A stretch of DNA of 64,000 nucleotides, taken from the NCBI RefSeq assembly GCF_001428665.1, contig NZ_LMIJ01000019.1:9527-73526 (forward strand). The letters are read 5' to 3'. This document shows positions 7,794 to 19,915 of this stretch, piece by piece (the first letter of the stretch is position 1; every line of letters starts with the position of its first letter). The DNA is from Acidovorax sp. Root219 (GTDB taxonomy: Bacteria; Pseudomonadota; Gammaproteobacteria; Burkholderiales; Burkholderiaceae_C). Under the pieces are notes generated by a model. The model worked only from the letters and a program-made list of their open reading frames with translations. It was not told the DNA's origin and searched no databases. Position numbers and translations under genes: made by a program.

Positions 7794-10187
7794 TCAGCCC
7801 GCAGCCAGCTGCTGCCAGGTGGCCATCACGCTGTCGGGGTTCAGCGAGATGGAGGAGATGCCCTCGGCCGCCAGCCACTGCGCGAAGTCAGGGTGGTCGC
7901 TGGGGCCCTGGCCGCAGATACCGATGTACTTGCCCTGCGCCAGGCAGGCCTTGATGGCCTGGTGGATCAGCGCCAGCACGGCGGGGTCGCGCTCGTCGAA
8001 GTCCTGCGCCAGCAATTCCAGGCCCGAGTCGCGATCCAGGCCCAGCGTGAGCTGGGTCAGGTCGTTGGAGCCGATGGAGAAGCCGTCGAAGAACTCCAGG
8101 AAGCGCTCGGCCAGGATGGCGTTGCTCGGCACCTCGCACATCATGATGACCTTGAGGTCGTCCTTGCCGCGCTGCAGGCCATGCTGGGCCAGCAGCTGCG
8201 TCACGCGCTCGGCCTGGCCGAGGGTTCGCACGAAGGGCACCATCACCTGCACGTTGGTCAGGCCCATCTCGTTGCGCACGCGCTTCAGTGCCTCGCACTC
8301 CATCGCAAAGGCCTCGCCGAAGTCGGCGCTCAGGTAGCGCGCCGCACCGCGAAAACCCAGCATCGGGTTCTCTTCCTCAGGCTCGTAGCGACTGCCGCCG
8401 ATGAGCTTTCGGTATTCATTGCTCTTGAAGTCCGACAGGCGCACGATCACCGGCTTGGGGTAGAAAGCCGCAGCGATGGTGGCCACGCCTTCGGCGACCT
8501 TGTCCACGTAGAAGGCGCGGGGGCTGGCATGGCCGCGGGCCACCGACTCCACGGCCTTCTTCAGGTCGGCGTCGATCTGCGGGTAGTCCAGTATCGCCTT
8601 GGGGTGCACGCCGATGTTGTTGTTGATGATGAACTCAAGCCGCGCCAGGCCCACGCCTTCGTTGGGCAACTGGCAGAAGTCAAAGGCCAGTTGGGGATTG
8701 CCCACGTTCATCATGATCTTGGTCTTGATGGCCGGCATCTCACCGCGCTGCACCTCGGTGACCTCGGTTTCCAGCAGGCCATCGTAGATGTGGCCGGTGT
8801 CGCCTTCGGCGCAGCTCACCGTGACCAGGGTGCCGTCCTTGAGCAGCTCGGTCGCGTCACCGCAGCCCACCACGGCCGGGATGCCCAGCTCGCGCGCGAT
8901 GATGGCGGCGTGGCAGGTGCGCCCGCCGCGGTTGGTGACGATGGCGCTGGCGCGCTTCATCACCGGCTCCCAGTTGGGGTCGGTCATGTCGGTCACCAGC
9001 ACGTCGCCGGGCTGCACCTTGTCCATCTCGGAGATGTTGTGCACCAGGCGCACGGGGCCGGTACCGATCTTCTGACCAATCGCGCGGCCCTCGGCCAGCA
9101 CGGTGCCCTGGCCCTTGAGCTTGTAGCGCATCTCGGCCTGGCCCTTGGACTGGCTCTTCACCGTCTCGGGGCGCGCCTGCAGGATGTAAAGCAGGCCGTC
9201 GGTGCCGTCCTTGCCCCATTCGATGTCCATCGGGCGGCCATAGTGCTGCTCGATTACCAGGGCGTAGTGCGCCAGTTGCTGCACGTCGGCATCGGTCAGC
9301 GAGTAGCGGTTGCGCTGCTCGGTGGGCACGTCGGTGGTCTTGACCAGCTTGCCCGATGCGGCCTTTTCCTCGGCCGTGGAGAACACCATCTGCACCAGCT
9401 TGCTGCCCAGGTTGCGGCGGATCACGGCCTTCTTGCCGGCCTGCAGGGTGGGCTTGTGCACGTAGAACTCGTCGGGGTTCACGGCGCCCTGCACCACCGT
9501 CTCGCCCAGGCCGTAGCTGCTGGTGATGAAGACCACCTGGTCGAAGCCCGACTCGGTGTCAATGGTGAACATCACGCCCGCTGCGCCCAGATCGGAGCGC
9601 ACCATGCGCTGCACGCCGGCCGACAGGGCCACCACATCGTGCGCAAAGCCCTTGTGCACCCGGTAGGAGATGGCGCGGTCGTTGTACAGGGAGGCGAACA
9701 CCTCCTTCATCTTGTGCAGCACGTCGTCGATGCCCACCACGTTCAGGAAGGTCTCCTGCTGGCCGGCGAACGAGGCGTCGGGCAGGTCTTCGGCCGTGGC
9801 CGACGAGCGCACGGCAAAGCTGGCCTGCGGGTTGCCGGCGGACAGGGTGGCAAAAGCTTCGCCAATGGCTTTTTGCAGGTCGGCCGGGAAGGGCTGGGCC
9901 TCGACCATGGCGCGGATTTCGCCGCCTACCCGGGCCAGGGCGCGCACGTCCTCGGTATCGAGGCTGGCCAGCTTGGCGCTGATCTTGTCGGCCAGGCCAT
10001 CGTGGGCCAGGAATTCGCGGAAGGCATGTGCCGTGGTGGCAAAACCCGTAGGGACGCGCACGCCCTCGGGCAGCTGCGAGATCATTTCGCCGAGGGAGGC
10101 GTTTTTACCGCCCACCGACTCGACATCGGTCATTCTCAGGTTTTCAAACGGTACGACCAGGGCGGTCGGGCTGAAAAGTGCAGACAT
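7794..10187 (-). CDS. ppsA: phosphoenolpyruvate synthase
   Basis: A 797-residue cytoplasmic enzyme converting pyruvate and ATP to PEP, AMP and phosphate in gluconeogenesis. The N-terminal ATP-binding domain begins [11 protein letters not shown]. The phosphohistidine is H426 in [10 protein letters not shown]. The C-terminal PEP/pyruvate barrel includes [39 protein letters not shown] and ends near [12 protein letters not shown]. The start is the ATG at 10187, preceded by GGAGC; the frame runs 82 codons further upstream without a credible start. The regulator ppsR is divergent across 269 bp, and the two symporter genes follow in the same direction after 50 bp. Confidence 0.97.
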   Translation of the reverse strand: MSALFSPTALVVPFENLRMTDVESVGGKNASLGEMISQLPEGVRVPTGFATTAHAFREFLAHDGLADKISAKLASLDTEDVRALARVGGEIRAMVEAQPFPADLQKAIGEAFATLSAGNPQASFAVRSSATAEDLPDASFAGQQETFLNVVGIDDVLHKMKEVFASLYNDRAISYRVHKGFAHDVVALSAGVQRMVRSDLGAAGVMFTIDTESGFDQVVFITSSYGLGETVVQGAVNPDEFYVHKPTLQAGKKAVIRRNLGSKLVQMVFSTAEEKAASGKLVKTTDVPTEQRNRYSLTDADVQQLAHYALVIEQHYGRPMDIEWGKDGTDGLLYILQARPETVKSQSKGQAEMRYKLKGQGTVLAEGRAIGQKIGTGPVRLVHNISEMDKVQPGDVLVTDMTDPNWEPVMKRASAIVTNRGGRTCHAAIIARELGIPAVVGCGDATELLKDGTLVTVSCAEGDTGHIYDGLLETEVTEVQRGEMPAIKTKIMMNVGNPQLAFDFCQLPNEGVGLARLEFIINNNIGVHPKAILDYPQIDADLKKAVESVARGHASPRAFYVDKVAEGVATIAAAFYPKPVIVRLSDFKSNEYRKLIGGSRYEPEEENPMLGFRGAARYLSADFGEAFAMECEALKRVRNEMGLTNVQVMVPFVRTLGQAERVTQLLAQHGLQRGKDDLKVIMMCEVPSNAILAERFLEFFDGFSIGSNDLTQLTLGLDRDSGLELLAQDFDERDPAVLALIHQAIKACLAQGKYIGICGQGPSDHPDFAQWLAAEGISSISLNPDSVMATWQQLAAG

Positions 10188-10456
10188 GGGAAAGCTCCAG
10201 AAGTTGAAACCGGGTCGTCTGCGCGCCCGCCCCCACCAAGGGGCACCGTGGGGCGAGCGGCCATGCACTGGCTCAGGCTTTGTCGTTGTGGTTGTGTGCC
10301 GACGGCGTGCATGGTTGAGAAATTTGGATAATTGACACAATTGTAGGCCTGCCGCGCCGGGAGCACGCAGGAACCTGTTTACGATGCCTGTAGTCCTCGC
10401 ACTACGATCCACCCGAACCCAAGGCGCTGCCAAAGCGACGAAAGGCCCTGCCCCTC

Positions 10457-11278
10457 ATGCACACGCGCACCGTATTCTTCGTCTCGGACGGCACCGGCAT
10501 CACGGCAGAGACCTTCGGCAATGCCATCCTGGCCCAGTTCGAGCTCAAGCCCCGCCATGTGCGCCTGCCCTTCATCGACAGCGTGGACAAGGCACACCAG
10601 ACGGTGCGGCAGATCAACCACACGGCCGAGATCGAGGGCAAGAAGCCCATCGTCTTCACCACCTTGGTCAACATGGAGGTGCTGCGCGTCATCCAGGAAG
10701 GCTGCAAGGGCATGCTGCTCGACATGTTCGGCACCTTCGTGCACCCGCTGGAGGAAGAGCTCGGCATCAAGTCCCACCACCGCGTGGGCCGCTTTTCGGA
10801 CGTGAGCCGTAGCAAGGAGTACACCGACCGCATCGAAGCCATCAACTTCAGCCTGGCGCACGATGACGGCCAGAGCAACCGAGACCTGGCCGGTGCCGAC
10901 GTGATCCTGGTGGGCGTGAGCCGCAGCGGCAAGACCCCCACCAGCCTGTACCTGGCCATGCAGTACGGCATGAAGGCCGCCAACTACCCGCTGATCCCCG
11001 AGGATTTCGACCGCCGCCAGCTGCCGCCCGCGCTGGAGCCGCACCGCAAGAAGATCTTCGGCCTGACCATCCAGCCCGAGCGCCTGTCCGAGATCCGCAA
11101 CGAGCGCCGCCCCAACTCCAGGTATGCCGACCTGGTCAACTGCCGCCACGAGGTGGCCGAGGCCGAGGCCATGATGCGCCGCGCCGGCATCCGCTGGCTG
11201 TCCACCACCACCAAGTCGATCGAAGAGATCGCCACCACCATCCTGCAGGAGATCCGGCCCGAACGGCTGGTGTATTGA
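10457..11278 (+). CDS. ppsR: PEP synthase regulatory protein (kinase/pyrophosphorylase)
   Basis: A 273-residue bifunctional DUF299 enzyme. It inactivates PEP synthase by ADP-dependent phosphorylation of a threonine next to the catalytic histidine, and reactivates it by phosphate-dependent pyrophosphorolysis. The N-terminus [17 protein letters not shown] is diagnostic. A P-loop-like GVSRSGKT is at residues 153-160. The target site TCH is present in the neighbouring PpsA (T424-H426). It is divergent from ppsA, the usual arrangement in proteobacteria. Confidence 0.96.
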   Translation: MHTRTVFFVSDGTGITAETFGNAILAQFELKPRHVRLPFIDSVDKAHQTVRQINHTAEIEGKKPIVFTTLVNMEVLRVIQEGCKGMLLDMFGTFVHPLEEELGIKSHHRVGRFSDVSRSKEYTDRIEAINFSLAHDDGQSNRDLAGADVILVGVSRSGKTPTSLYLAMQYGMKAANYPLIPEDFDRRQLPPALEPHRKKIFGLTIQPERLSEIRNERRPNSRYADLVNCRHEVAEAEAMMRRAGIRWLSTTTKSIEEIATTILQEIRPERLVY

Positions 11279-11306
11279 CGGCGGCGGGCCATGCCCGCGC
11301 CAGCCG

Positions 11307-11867
11307 TCAACCCCAGGAATCGGTCCAGGCCTTGAATTCGGCTGCTGCGGCAGGCGGGTTCAGGCGGGCCACCCACTGGTTCAGCACCTCGGCCGGCTCA
11401 TCGCCATCCGAGACCGACACCTGCAGCAGCAGGGACTCGCGGGCGAAGGCCGGGTCTTCGCGGCGCAGGCGCTCCAGCACCTGGACCATGGTTTCGAGCA
11501 GTTGCGCACGAAAAGCCGTGAAGGCGGCATCGCCACCCTCGTCCGGCAGCGCAAGCACATGTTCACGCACCAGCGTGCACAGGTCATTGAAGGCGCCATT
11601 GGCGCCCTCCCCCTCCAGGGGCCATTCCGAGGAGCTGTAGAGGTAGAAGCTGGCCTCGTCCGGGTGGCGCGCTGTGAGTTCGCGCACCTGCGATTCGGTC
11701 AACAGGGCCGGGCAGACGGTCATGGCCCCGTCGTCGGTGTACAGGGTGAAGGCACACACGGGGTCGTGCGGGCCGCAGCGCTCGGAGATATCGGCCAGGG
11801 CCGCGCGGCTGGCCTGGGCGATGCCCTCGGCCAGCGCGGCGAAATCGAAGTCGGTGGAAGCAGGCAT
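11307..11867 (-). CDS. DUF4303 domain protein
   Basis: A 186-residue soluble protein matching the DUF4303 pattern: ICAFTLYTDDGAMTVCPAL-like strand near residues 35-55, then a WPLEGEG segment and a helical C-terminus. Some DUF4303 proteins are suspected immunity or toxin-associated proteins, but no toxin gene is nearby and no role is claimed. The start at 11867 was chosen over a 27-codon longer frame; its ribosome binding site is weak. It converges with ppsR, 28 bp apart, and a GC-rich dyad there may help end both transcripts. Confidence 0.75.
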   Translation of the reverse strand: MPASTDFDFAALAEGIAQASRAALADISERCGPHDPVCAFTLYTDDGAMTVCPALLTESQVRELTARHPDEASFYLYSSSEWPLEGEGANGAFNDLCTLVREHVLALPDEGGDAAFTAFRAQLLETMVQVLERLRREDPAFARESLLLQVSVSDGDEPAEVLNQWVARLNPPAAAAEFKAWTDSWG

Positions 11868-11968
11868 GCTTGCATGGTAGGCCCACCCTGGGTCGCAGGC
11901 AGACCATGCCAGCGCCACGGGGCGCCCTTTTCGTGACGCATTGCGCACCGGCTGGCGTTGGTGCCTGC

Positions 11969-12352
11969 TTACTTCAGCGCAAAACGCACATTCGCCGGCT
12001 TCTTGCCTGGCAGTGTCACCAGCGCCACCACCTTGGTGCCCGCCGCGACCTTGAATGTGCCCTTGGCTTCAAGCTTGCCCTCGCCGGCCGGTACCAGCAC
12101 GGCCTCGGACTTTTCGGTGCCGTTGAGCAGCGTGAGCTTGGCGCCCACCCCTTCGGTCTTCACCGGCTTGCCGTGGTCAAGCAGGTGCAAGGTCAGGGTG
12201 TCGGGCCGAGCCACGAGTTCGTAGCCGATCTCGCCGGCCTCGGCCACCACGCCGCCGTGCTCGGGTTTAGGGGCATGGCTGTGCTCGCCGGCGGCAAAGG
12301 CGCTGCCAGCCAGAGTGAGTGCCAGGGCGGCCAGGAGTTGTTTGGTTGTCAT
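11969..12352 (-). CDS. periplasmic His-containing small protein of the metal efflux operon
   Basis: A 127-residue secreted protein with a clear signal peptide (MTTKQLLAALALTLAGSAFA). The mature start is His-rich (GEHSHAPKPEHGG) and is followed by a beta-rich domain. It is the last gene of the RND efflux operon, 40 bp after the czcA-like gene, with an AAAGGA ribosome binding site. The domain resembles the one in the 178-residue protein encoded at 16641-17177 and in N-terminal extensions of CzcB-like adaptors. Periplasmic metal binding or handover to the pump is an inference. Confidence 0.8.
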   Translation of the reverse strand: MTTKQLLAALALTLAGSAFAAGEHSHAPKPEHGGVVAEAGEIGYELVARPDTLTLHLLDHGKPVKTEGVGAKLTLLNGTEKSEAVLVPAGEGKLEAKGTFKVAAGTKVVALVTLPGKKPANVRFALK

Positions 12353-12392
12353 GGGTGTCCTTTCAAAGGGTTGACGGGAAGAGGGGAAAAGC

Positions 12393-15512
<3,120 letters not shown>

Positions 15513-15522
15513 CGGATGGCTC

Positions 15523-16644
15523 CTAGCGGACCTGGTTGATCAGCGTGGCGCCCTGCGTGGCCACGCGGTCACCGGCCTTGAGGCCCGAGGTCACGGCCAC
15601 CGAGGTGCCGTCCAGCGGCACGTAGGTGACCACGCGGGGCACGAAGCGCTCGGGCGACTCCTTGACCCAGACGATGGTCTGGTTCGCGGGGTTGCGCAGC
15701 AGCGAGGCCACGGGCACCTGCACGCCGGCGGCCTGCTCGGTGGACTGCACGAACACGCGCACGGGCTGGCCCAGGGCCAGGGTGCCCAGCACTGCCGAGT
15801 CCCCCGCAAACTGCAGCGGCAGCGCCTGGTCGCGCAGGCTGCGCGCCGCGCCCAGAAAGCGCAGCGGCACGCGCTGCCCGCCCACGGCCAGCGCGGCACC
15901 GGCCACGCTGTGGGCCTGCGCCGTGTCGTAGGCCAGGGCTTCGACGCGCAAGCGCGAAGGGTCCACCACCTCGAACACCAGTTCGCGCGCATCCACCACC
16001 TGCCCTGCCACGGCGTTGGCCGAGGCGATCACGCCCGACACGGGTGCCACCAGCGCATCGCGCGTGGACAGGCCCGCCCCCACGGCGCCCAGGCGCTGGG
16101 TGAAGCTTTGCAGCTCGCTCTCGGCCGCCTCGATGTCCTTGCGCGGCACGGTGTCCGCCAGGTCCTTCAAACGCGCCACTCGGCGCGCAGCCAGGTCGCG
16201 CGCAGCGCGCAGCTCGGCCTGCTGGGCCAACTGGTTGGAGCGCTCGATGGCTCCCGCCGTAGGCACCACATAGGCCAGCACCTCGCCCTTGCGCACTGCC
16301 TGGCCCACGCCGGGCAGGCCCTTGGGCCCTGCCTCCAGCCGGCCGGCCAGCGCGGCCTGCACCTTGCCACCGGCATTGGGGTCCATCACCACCGTGCCGG
16401 CCAGCTCGAAGGCCTTGGCATGCTGCCCTTCAGCAGCCACCAGGGTGCGCACGCCCAGCTGGCGCTGCGCGGGCTTGGGCAAAAACACGCTGCCATCGGG
16501 CTGGCGCTTGGGACCATTGCCGTCGGCGGCCGCAGGTGCGTCGCCATGGTCATGGCCTTCGCCGGCCACCGCGCCCAGAGGGGCGTACAGGCCGGCGGCC
16601 ACCAGCAAGGCGGCCAGGGTACGGGTTGCAATTGAGCGCTTCAT
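15523..16644 (-). CDS. RND efflux periplasmic adaptor, CzcB-like
   Basis: A 373-residue membrane-fusion protein linking the inner-membrane pump to the outer-membrane channel. The signal peptide (RTLAALLVAAGLYAPLGAVAG) is followed by a His/Asp-rich start, GEGHDHGDAP. Next come a barrel-sandwich lipoyl half (GKVQAALAGRLEAGPKGLPG), a helical hairpin at about 130-180 and the second lipoyl half (LVAPVSGVIASANAVAGQVV). The start codon overlaps the stop of the upstream gene by 4 bp (ATGA) and has GGGAGG before it, which decides the start at 16644. Confidence 0.9.
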   Translation of the reverse strand: MKRSIATRTLAALLVAAGLYAPLGAVAGEGHDHGDAPAAADGNGPKRQPDGSVFLPKPAQRQLGVRTLVAAEGQHAKAFELAGTVVMDPNAGGKVQAALAGRLEAGPKGLPGVGQAVRKGEVLAYVVPTAGAIERSNQLAQQAELRAARDLAARRVARLKDLADTVPRKDIEAAESELQSFTQRLGAVGAGLSTRDALVAPVSGVIASANAVAGQVVDARELVFEVVDPSRLRVEALAYDTAQAHSVAGAALAVGGQRVPLRFLGAARSLRDQALPLQFAGDSAVLGTLALGQPVRVFVQSTEQAAGVQVPVASLLRNPANQTIVWVKESPERFVPRVVTYVPLDGTSVAVTSGLKAGDRVATQGATLINQVR

Positions 16645-17177
16645 GCGGCACCTCCCACACGGGCGGCGCGGCTGCGCCGCAGACCCCACACGGCGCCCAG
16701 GGCCAGCAGCACGGCGCCCACGGCACCGGCCACCAGCGCGTTGCGCCGGCCCGCAGGCTCGGCGTGGGCATGCGCAGCGGCATGCACATCGATCTCGCCG
16801 GCCAGCAGGTCGGTCTCAGTGCCGGCCACCACAGTGGCGGTGACAGGGCTCACGCCCTCGGCCAGCGGTGCCGCCAGCGCAGCCTGGAACTCGCCCTCAG
16901 CGACGCGGGTGACGGGCACGCGCGTGCCGGCGATATCGAGCTCCAGCTGGGCCTCCTTCACGGGGCTGTTGTCACCCGCATGGTCGAGGTAGAGCGCCAG
17001 CTTTTTCCCATCGAGCACGCCCACGAGCTCGAACAGGTCGGAGGTGGCGGCAAAGCGCGGCAGGCCCGGGCCGGCCGCAGCGGCGGGAGCCTCGCCATGG
17101 TCATGGCCGGCATCGGCATGGACTGCCGGCGGCAGCAGCACCAGGGCCAGGGTGAAAAAGAGAGAACGGAGTTGCAT
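16641..17177 (-). CDS. His-rich secreted/membrane-anchored protein of the metal efflux operon
   Basis: A 178-residue protein with a signal peptide (MQLRSLFFTLALVLLPPAVHA), then DAGHDHGEAPAAAAG, then a beta-rich domain at about 45-135. A second His patch (VHAAAHAHAEP) precedes one C-terminal membrane helix (ALVAGAVGAVLLALGAVWGL) with arginines after it. The GHDHG(D/E)AP start is shared almost exactly with the downstream adaptor. This suggests the protein is a split-off or duplicated adaptor N-terminal metal-binding domain. It lies between the czcC-like and czcB-like genes, 41 bp after the former. Exact role unknown. Confidence 0.78.
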   Translation of the reverse strand: MQLRSLFFTLALVLLPPAVHADAGHDHGEAPAAAAGPGLPRFAATSDLFELVGVLDGKKLALYLDHAGDNSPVKEAQLELDIAGTRVPVTRVAEGEFQAALAAPLAEGVSPVTATVVAGTETDLLAGEIDVHAAAHAHAEPAGRRNALVAGAVGAVLLALGAVWGLRRSRAARVGGAA

Positions 17178-17218
17178 GGTGATCACAAGAAATGGTGTCG
17201 GGGTGGATGGGGCGACGC

Positions 17219-18469
17219 TCACTGCGGCAACAGGCCGAGGGCCTGGCGCAAGGTGGAAACGGCGGCCGCTGCATCGATGCGGGCACGCGCCAACTGGCGT
17301 TCTGCCTGCACGGCTTCGAGCTCCACGCGCAGGCGCGTGGGCCAGTCGGCCTCGCCCAGGCGGAAGGCCTTGTCGATGAAGCCGCGCGTGTCACGCGCCA
17401 GCGCTGCGTGGCGGGTCATGGCCTCGCGCTGGGTCTGGGTGGCCTTCACGCGGGCCGTGGCGGCGGCCACGTCGGCGGCCAGCCGGTCCTGCTCCACGCG
17501 GGCGCGCACCTCGGCATCGAGCGCGTCGGCGCGTGCGGCGGCCTCCTTGGCGCGCGCCCGGTCGCCACCGCCCAGGGGAACGCGCAGGCCGACGGTGAAG
17601 CTTTGCAGGTAGCGCTCGCCCGATTGCTCACGCCCGCGCGTGGCGGCCACGGTCAGTTCGGGGTTAGCGCGGGTCTGCACGGCAGCCAGGTCAGCGGCGC
17701 GGCGCGCCACCTCGGCCTGGTCCTGCCAGTCGGCCACGGCGGGGTGGTCGGCGGGCAGGCCGGCGCCGGGCACGGCCTCGGGCTCTGCCCCGTCGGCCAG
17801 CTCCACGCCGCCACCCCAGACAGCCAGGGCCGCCTGCGCCACATCGCGCGTTCCGGTGGCTTCGGCCACGGCGGCTTCTGCCTGGGCCACAGCACCCTCG
17901 GCCTGGGTCTGGTCGGCACGCGACATGTCGCCGGCCTGGAAGCGCCGGGCCACGTCGGCCGCCAGGCGCTGGGCGTTCTGCAGGCGGTACTGGGCCAGGC
18001 CCAGTTCCGCCTGCGCACGCTGCAGGGCCCACCAGGCCTCGCGCACGCTGGCGGCCAATTGCAGCTGCGCGGCCAGGCGGCGGCTCTCCACGGCTTTGAT
18101 CTCGGCATCGCCGAGTGCGGCCTTGCGTGCGCGCTCGCCGGGCAGCCACAGCGGCAGGGCCACGCCCAGCTCGACCTCGCGGCTGCCCTGGTTGCTGCCG
18201 GGCCGGTCGGTCTTGGTGGACAACTCCAGCGCGGCGGGCTCGGCCGTAAAGGACGATGCGCCGCTGCGCGCGGTCTGCGCCGATTCGCGCCGCAGCGCGA
18301 CCGACTGTGCCTCGGGCTGGCGCTCCCAGGCCCTGTCGAACAGGGCCTTGAGCGTGAGCGGTGGTGCCGGCGGCTGGGCCAGCGCGGCACTGCCGGCCAG
18401 CGCCCATCCAAGGGCCACAGCCGCCATGGACAGCCGTGGTGTGTGGTTCGTTCTTCTCGTTCGTTGCAT
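17219..18469 (-). CDS. outer-membrane efflux channel, CzcC/TolC family
   Basis: A 416-residue outer-membrane factor with a signal peptide (AAVALGWALAGSAALAQ) and two repeated helical coiled-coil halves rich in Ala/Arg/Glu. The SVREAWWALQRAQAELGLAQ segment is typical of the family, and the second repeat begins DRARAKEAAARADAL. The start at 18469 is preceded by AGAGGAA. It is expected to form the outer-membrane tunnel of the CzcCBA-like complex encoded downstream. Confidence 0.9.
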   Translation of the reverse strand: MQRTRRTNHTPRLSMAAVALGWALAGSAALAQPPAPPLTLKALFDRAWERQPEAQSVALRRESAQTARSGASSFTAEPAALELSTKTDRPGSNQGSREVELGVALPLWLPGERARKAALGDAEIKAVESRRLAAQLQLAASVREAWWALQRAQAELGLAQYRLQNAQRLAADVARRFQAGDMSRADQTQAEGAVAQAEAAVAEATGTRDVAQAALAVWGGGVELADGAEPEAVPGAGLPADHPAVADWQDQAEVARRAADLAAVQTRANPELTVAATRGREQSGERYLQSFTVGLRVPLGGGDRARAKEAAARADALDAEVRARVEQDRLAADVAAATARVKATQTQREAMTRHAALARDTRGFIDKAFRLGEADWPTRLRVELEAVQAERQLARARIDAAAAVSTLRQALGLLPQ

Positions 18470-18609
18470 CCGATTCCTCTGCAGTGGCCAGGGGCCACGG
18501 GGTTGAAATCGGCAAGGCACGATGCCCGGCGCGCAGGTGCGCACCGCCGCGGCCCGCCGGGGCCACGTGGAATCGTCAGGAAGGGGCTACCCGGTGCCCG
18601 CCTCGCCGC

Positions 18610-18987
18610 TCAGGCGAGGCGGAACCAATTGGGGCGTTCGGGGCGGGAGAGGGGTGGGTGGACCCAGGCTGGCGCCGCCTGGGACGCAGGGCGGCCCACC
18701 GACACCACGATGGCCTGGGCGCTGGCGCTCAGCGCCATGCCGCTGCCCGCGCCATGGCAGGCATGGCAATCCATGTCGGCCGTGCCAGAGGTGGCAAGGC
18801 CCCTATGGTCGGGCGTTTCACTGGTCTGGGATGGTGCGGCTTGGTCATCGGCCTGGTGCTCATGCACATGGTGGCCAAAATGCGAGGCCTGCGGTGCGGC
18901 CTCGTGCCCGCAATACGGCGATGCAGCGGCCCAGATGGACTGGAGCGGCATGAACAGCAGCAGGAAGACGAGGAGCAGGCGGCGCAT
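18610..18987 (-). CDS. czcI: CzcI-family metal resistance protein
   Basis: A 125-residue periplasmic protein. The signal peptide MRRLLLVFLLLFMPLQSIWA leads into SPYCGHEAA...HFGHHVHEHQADDQ, then DMDCHACHGAG. This His/Cys pattern and length match the CzcI proteins that open czcICBA operons in Cupriavidus and relatives. CzcI is thought to be a periplasmic regulator or metal sensor of the efflux system. It is the first gene of the operon; the czcC-like start is about 140 bp downstream. Annotation rests on pattern memory of the family, so a profile search would settle it. Confidence 0.78.
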   Translation of the reverse strand: MRRLLLVFLLLFMPLQSIWAAASPYCGHEAAPQASHFGHHVHEHQADDQAAPSQTSETPDHRGLATSGTADMDCHACHGAGSGMALSASAQAIVVSVGRPASQAAPAWVHPPLSRPERPNWFRLA

Positions 18988-19102
18988 GGTGGTGTGCGCG
19001 CATTCTAGTGACAAGAACGTGCAGCGCAGCATGCGCAAGCGCGCATGTCCCCATGGGGCCAAGGGCATGGCCATGGCAGATGACCGAATCGTCATCTGCA
19101 CA

Positions 19103-19915
19103 TCATCCGGCCGCCACGAGAAACTGCGGCGTGCCATCGCTGGCATGCACCTCGGAGCACTCCACACCCCACACGCGCGCAATGGCCGCGGCATCCAGCG
19201 TCTCGCCGGTGGGCCCCACGTCGCAGCGCCCAGCGCCCATCAGCACCGTGTCGTGCGCATAGCGCAGCGCCAGGTTCAGGTCGTGCAGCACCGCCACCAC
19301 GCCAATGCCCTGCTCCACCGCCCAGCGGCGCACCAGGGCCATGGCCTGGTGCTGGTGCGCCAGGTCGAGCGCTGCAGTGGGTTCGTCCAGCAGCAGCCAT
19401 CGTGTGGCGCCATCGGGCCTTGGTTCCCAGATCTGGGCCAGCGCCCGGGCCAGGTGGGCGCGTGCGCGCTCGCCGCCCGAGAGGGTGTTGACGCCCCGCG
19501 TCGCCAGGTGGGCCACGCCGGTGGCCTCCATCGCATCGTGGGCAATGCGCACCTCGTGCCGACTGGGCAACTGGCGGTGGGGGAAACGCCCCATCTCCAC
19601 CACCTCCTGCACCGTGAAGTCGAAGGCCACCGCTGTCTCCTGCGGCAGCACGGCACGCAGGCGCGCCAGTTCCAGCGCGGCCATGGCCGAGAGCGCCCTG
19701 CCCCCCAGGCTCACCGAACCCGAGCGCGGCGCGCGCTGGCCCGAGAGCATGGACAGCAGCGTGGACTTACCCGCCCCGTTGGGCCCGAGGATGGCGGTAA
19801 AGCGGCCAGGCGCCAGGCGTGCATGCACGGTGGCCAGCAGCGGACGCCCTAGTAGGCCGACCCCCAACTGATCGCATACCAGCGGATAGCCAGGATGGAG
19901 GGAACTTGCGCTCAC
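19103..19915 (-). CDS. hmuV: haem ABC transporter ATP-binding protein
   Basis: A 270-residue cytoplasmic ATPase that powers haem import across the inner membrane. Walker A GPNGAGKST is at residues 44-52. The signature LSGGERARAHLARAL, Walker B WLLLDEPTAALD and the switch histidine in VLHDLNLA follow. The start is a GTG at 19915 that overlaps the permease stop by 4 bp (GTGA), with AGGAGC upstream. Extending the frame further upstream only reads through the permease gene out of frame. It is the last gene of the hmu operon. Confidence 0.93.
   Translation of the reverse strand: MSASSLHPGYPLVCDQLGVGLLGRPLLATVHARLAPGRFTAILGPNGAGKSTLLSMLSGQRAPRSGSVSLGGRALSAMAALELARLRAVLPQETAVAFDFTVQEVVEMGRFPHRQLPSRHEVRIAHDAMEATGVAHLATRGVNTLSGGERARAHLARALAQIWEPRPDGATRWLLLDEPTAALDLAHQHQAMALVRRWAVEQGIGVVAVLHDLNLALRYAHDTVLMGAGRCDVGPTGETLDAAAIARVWGVECSEVHASDGTPQFLVAAG

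Noticed and set aside
5154..10331. Very long plus-strand open frames (over 700 and over 850 codons) across the symporter and ppsA genes
   Set aside because: They are antisense shadows of high-GC genes: translated products are His/Gln/Arg-rich, lack domains, and the opposite strand encodes complete, motif-bearing proteins.
11278..11308. Terminator between ppsR and the DUF4303 gene
   Set aside because: A GC-rich dyad is present but has no T run on either strand.
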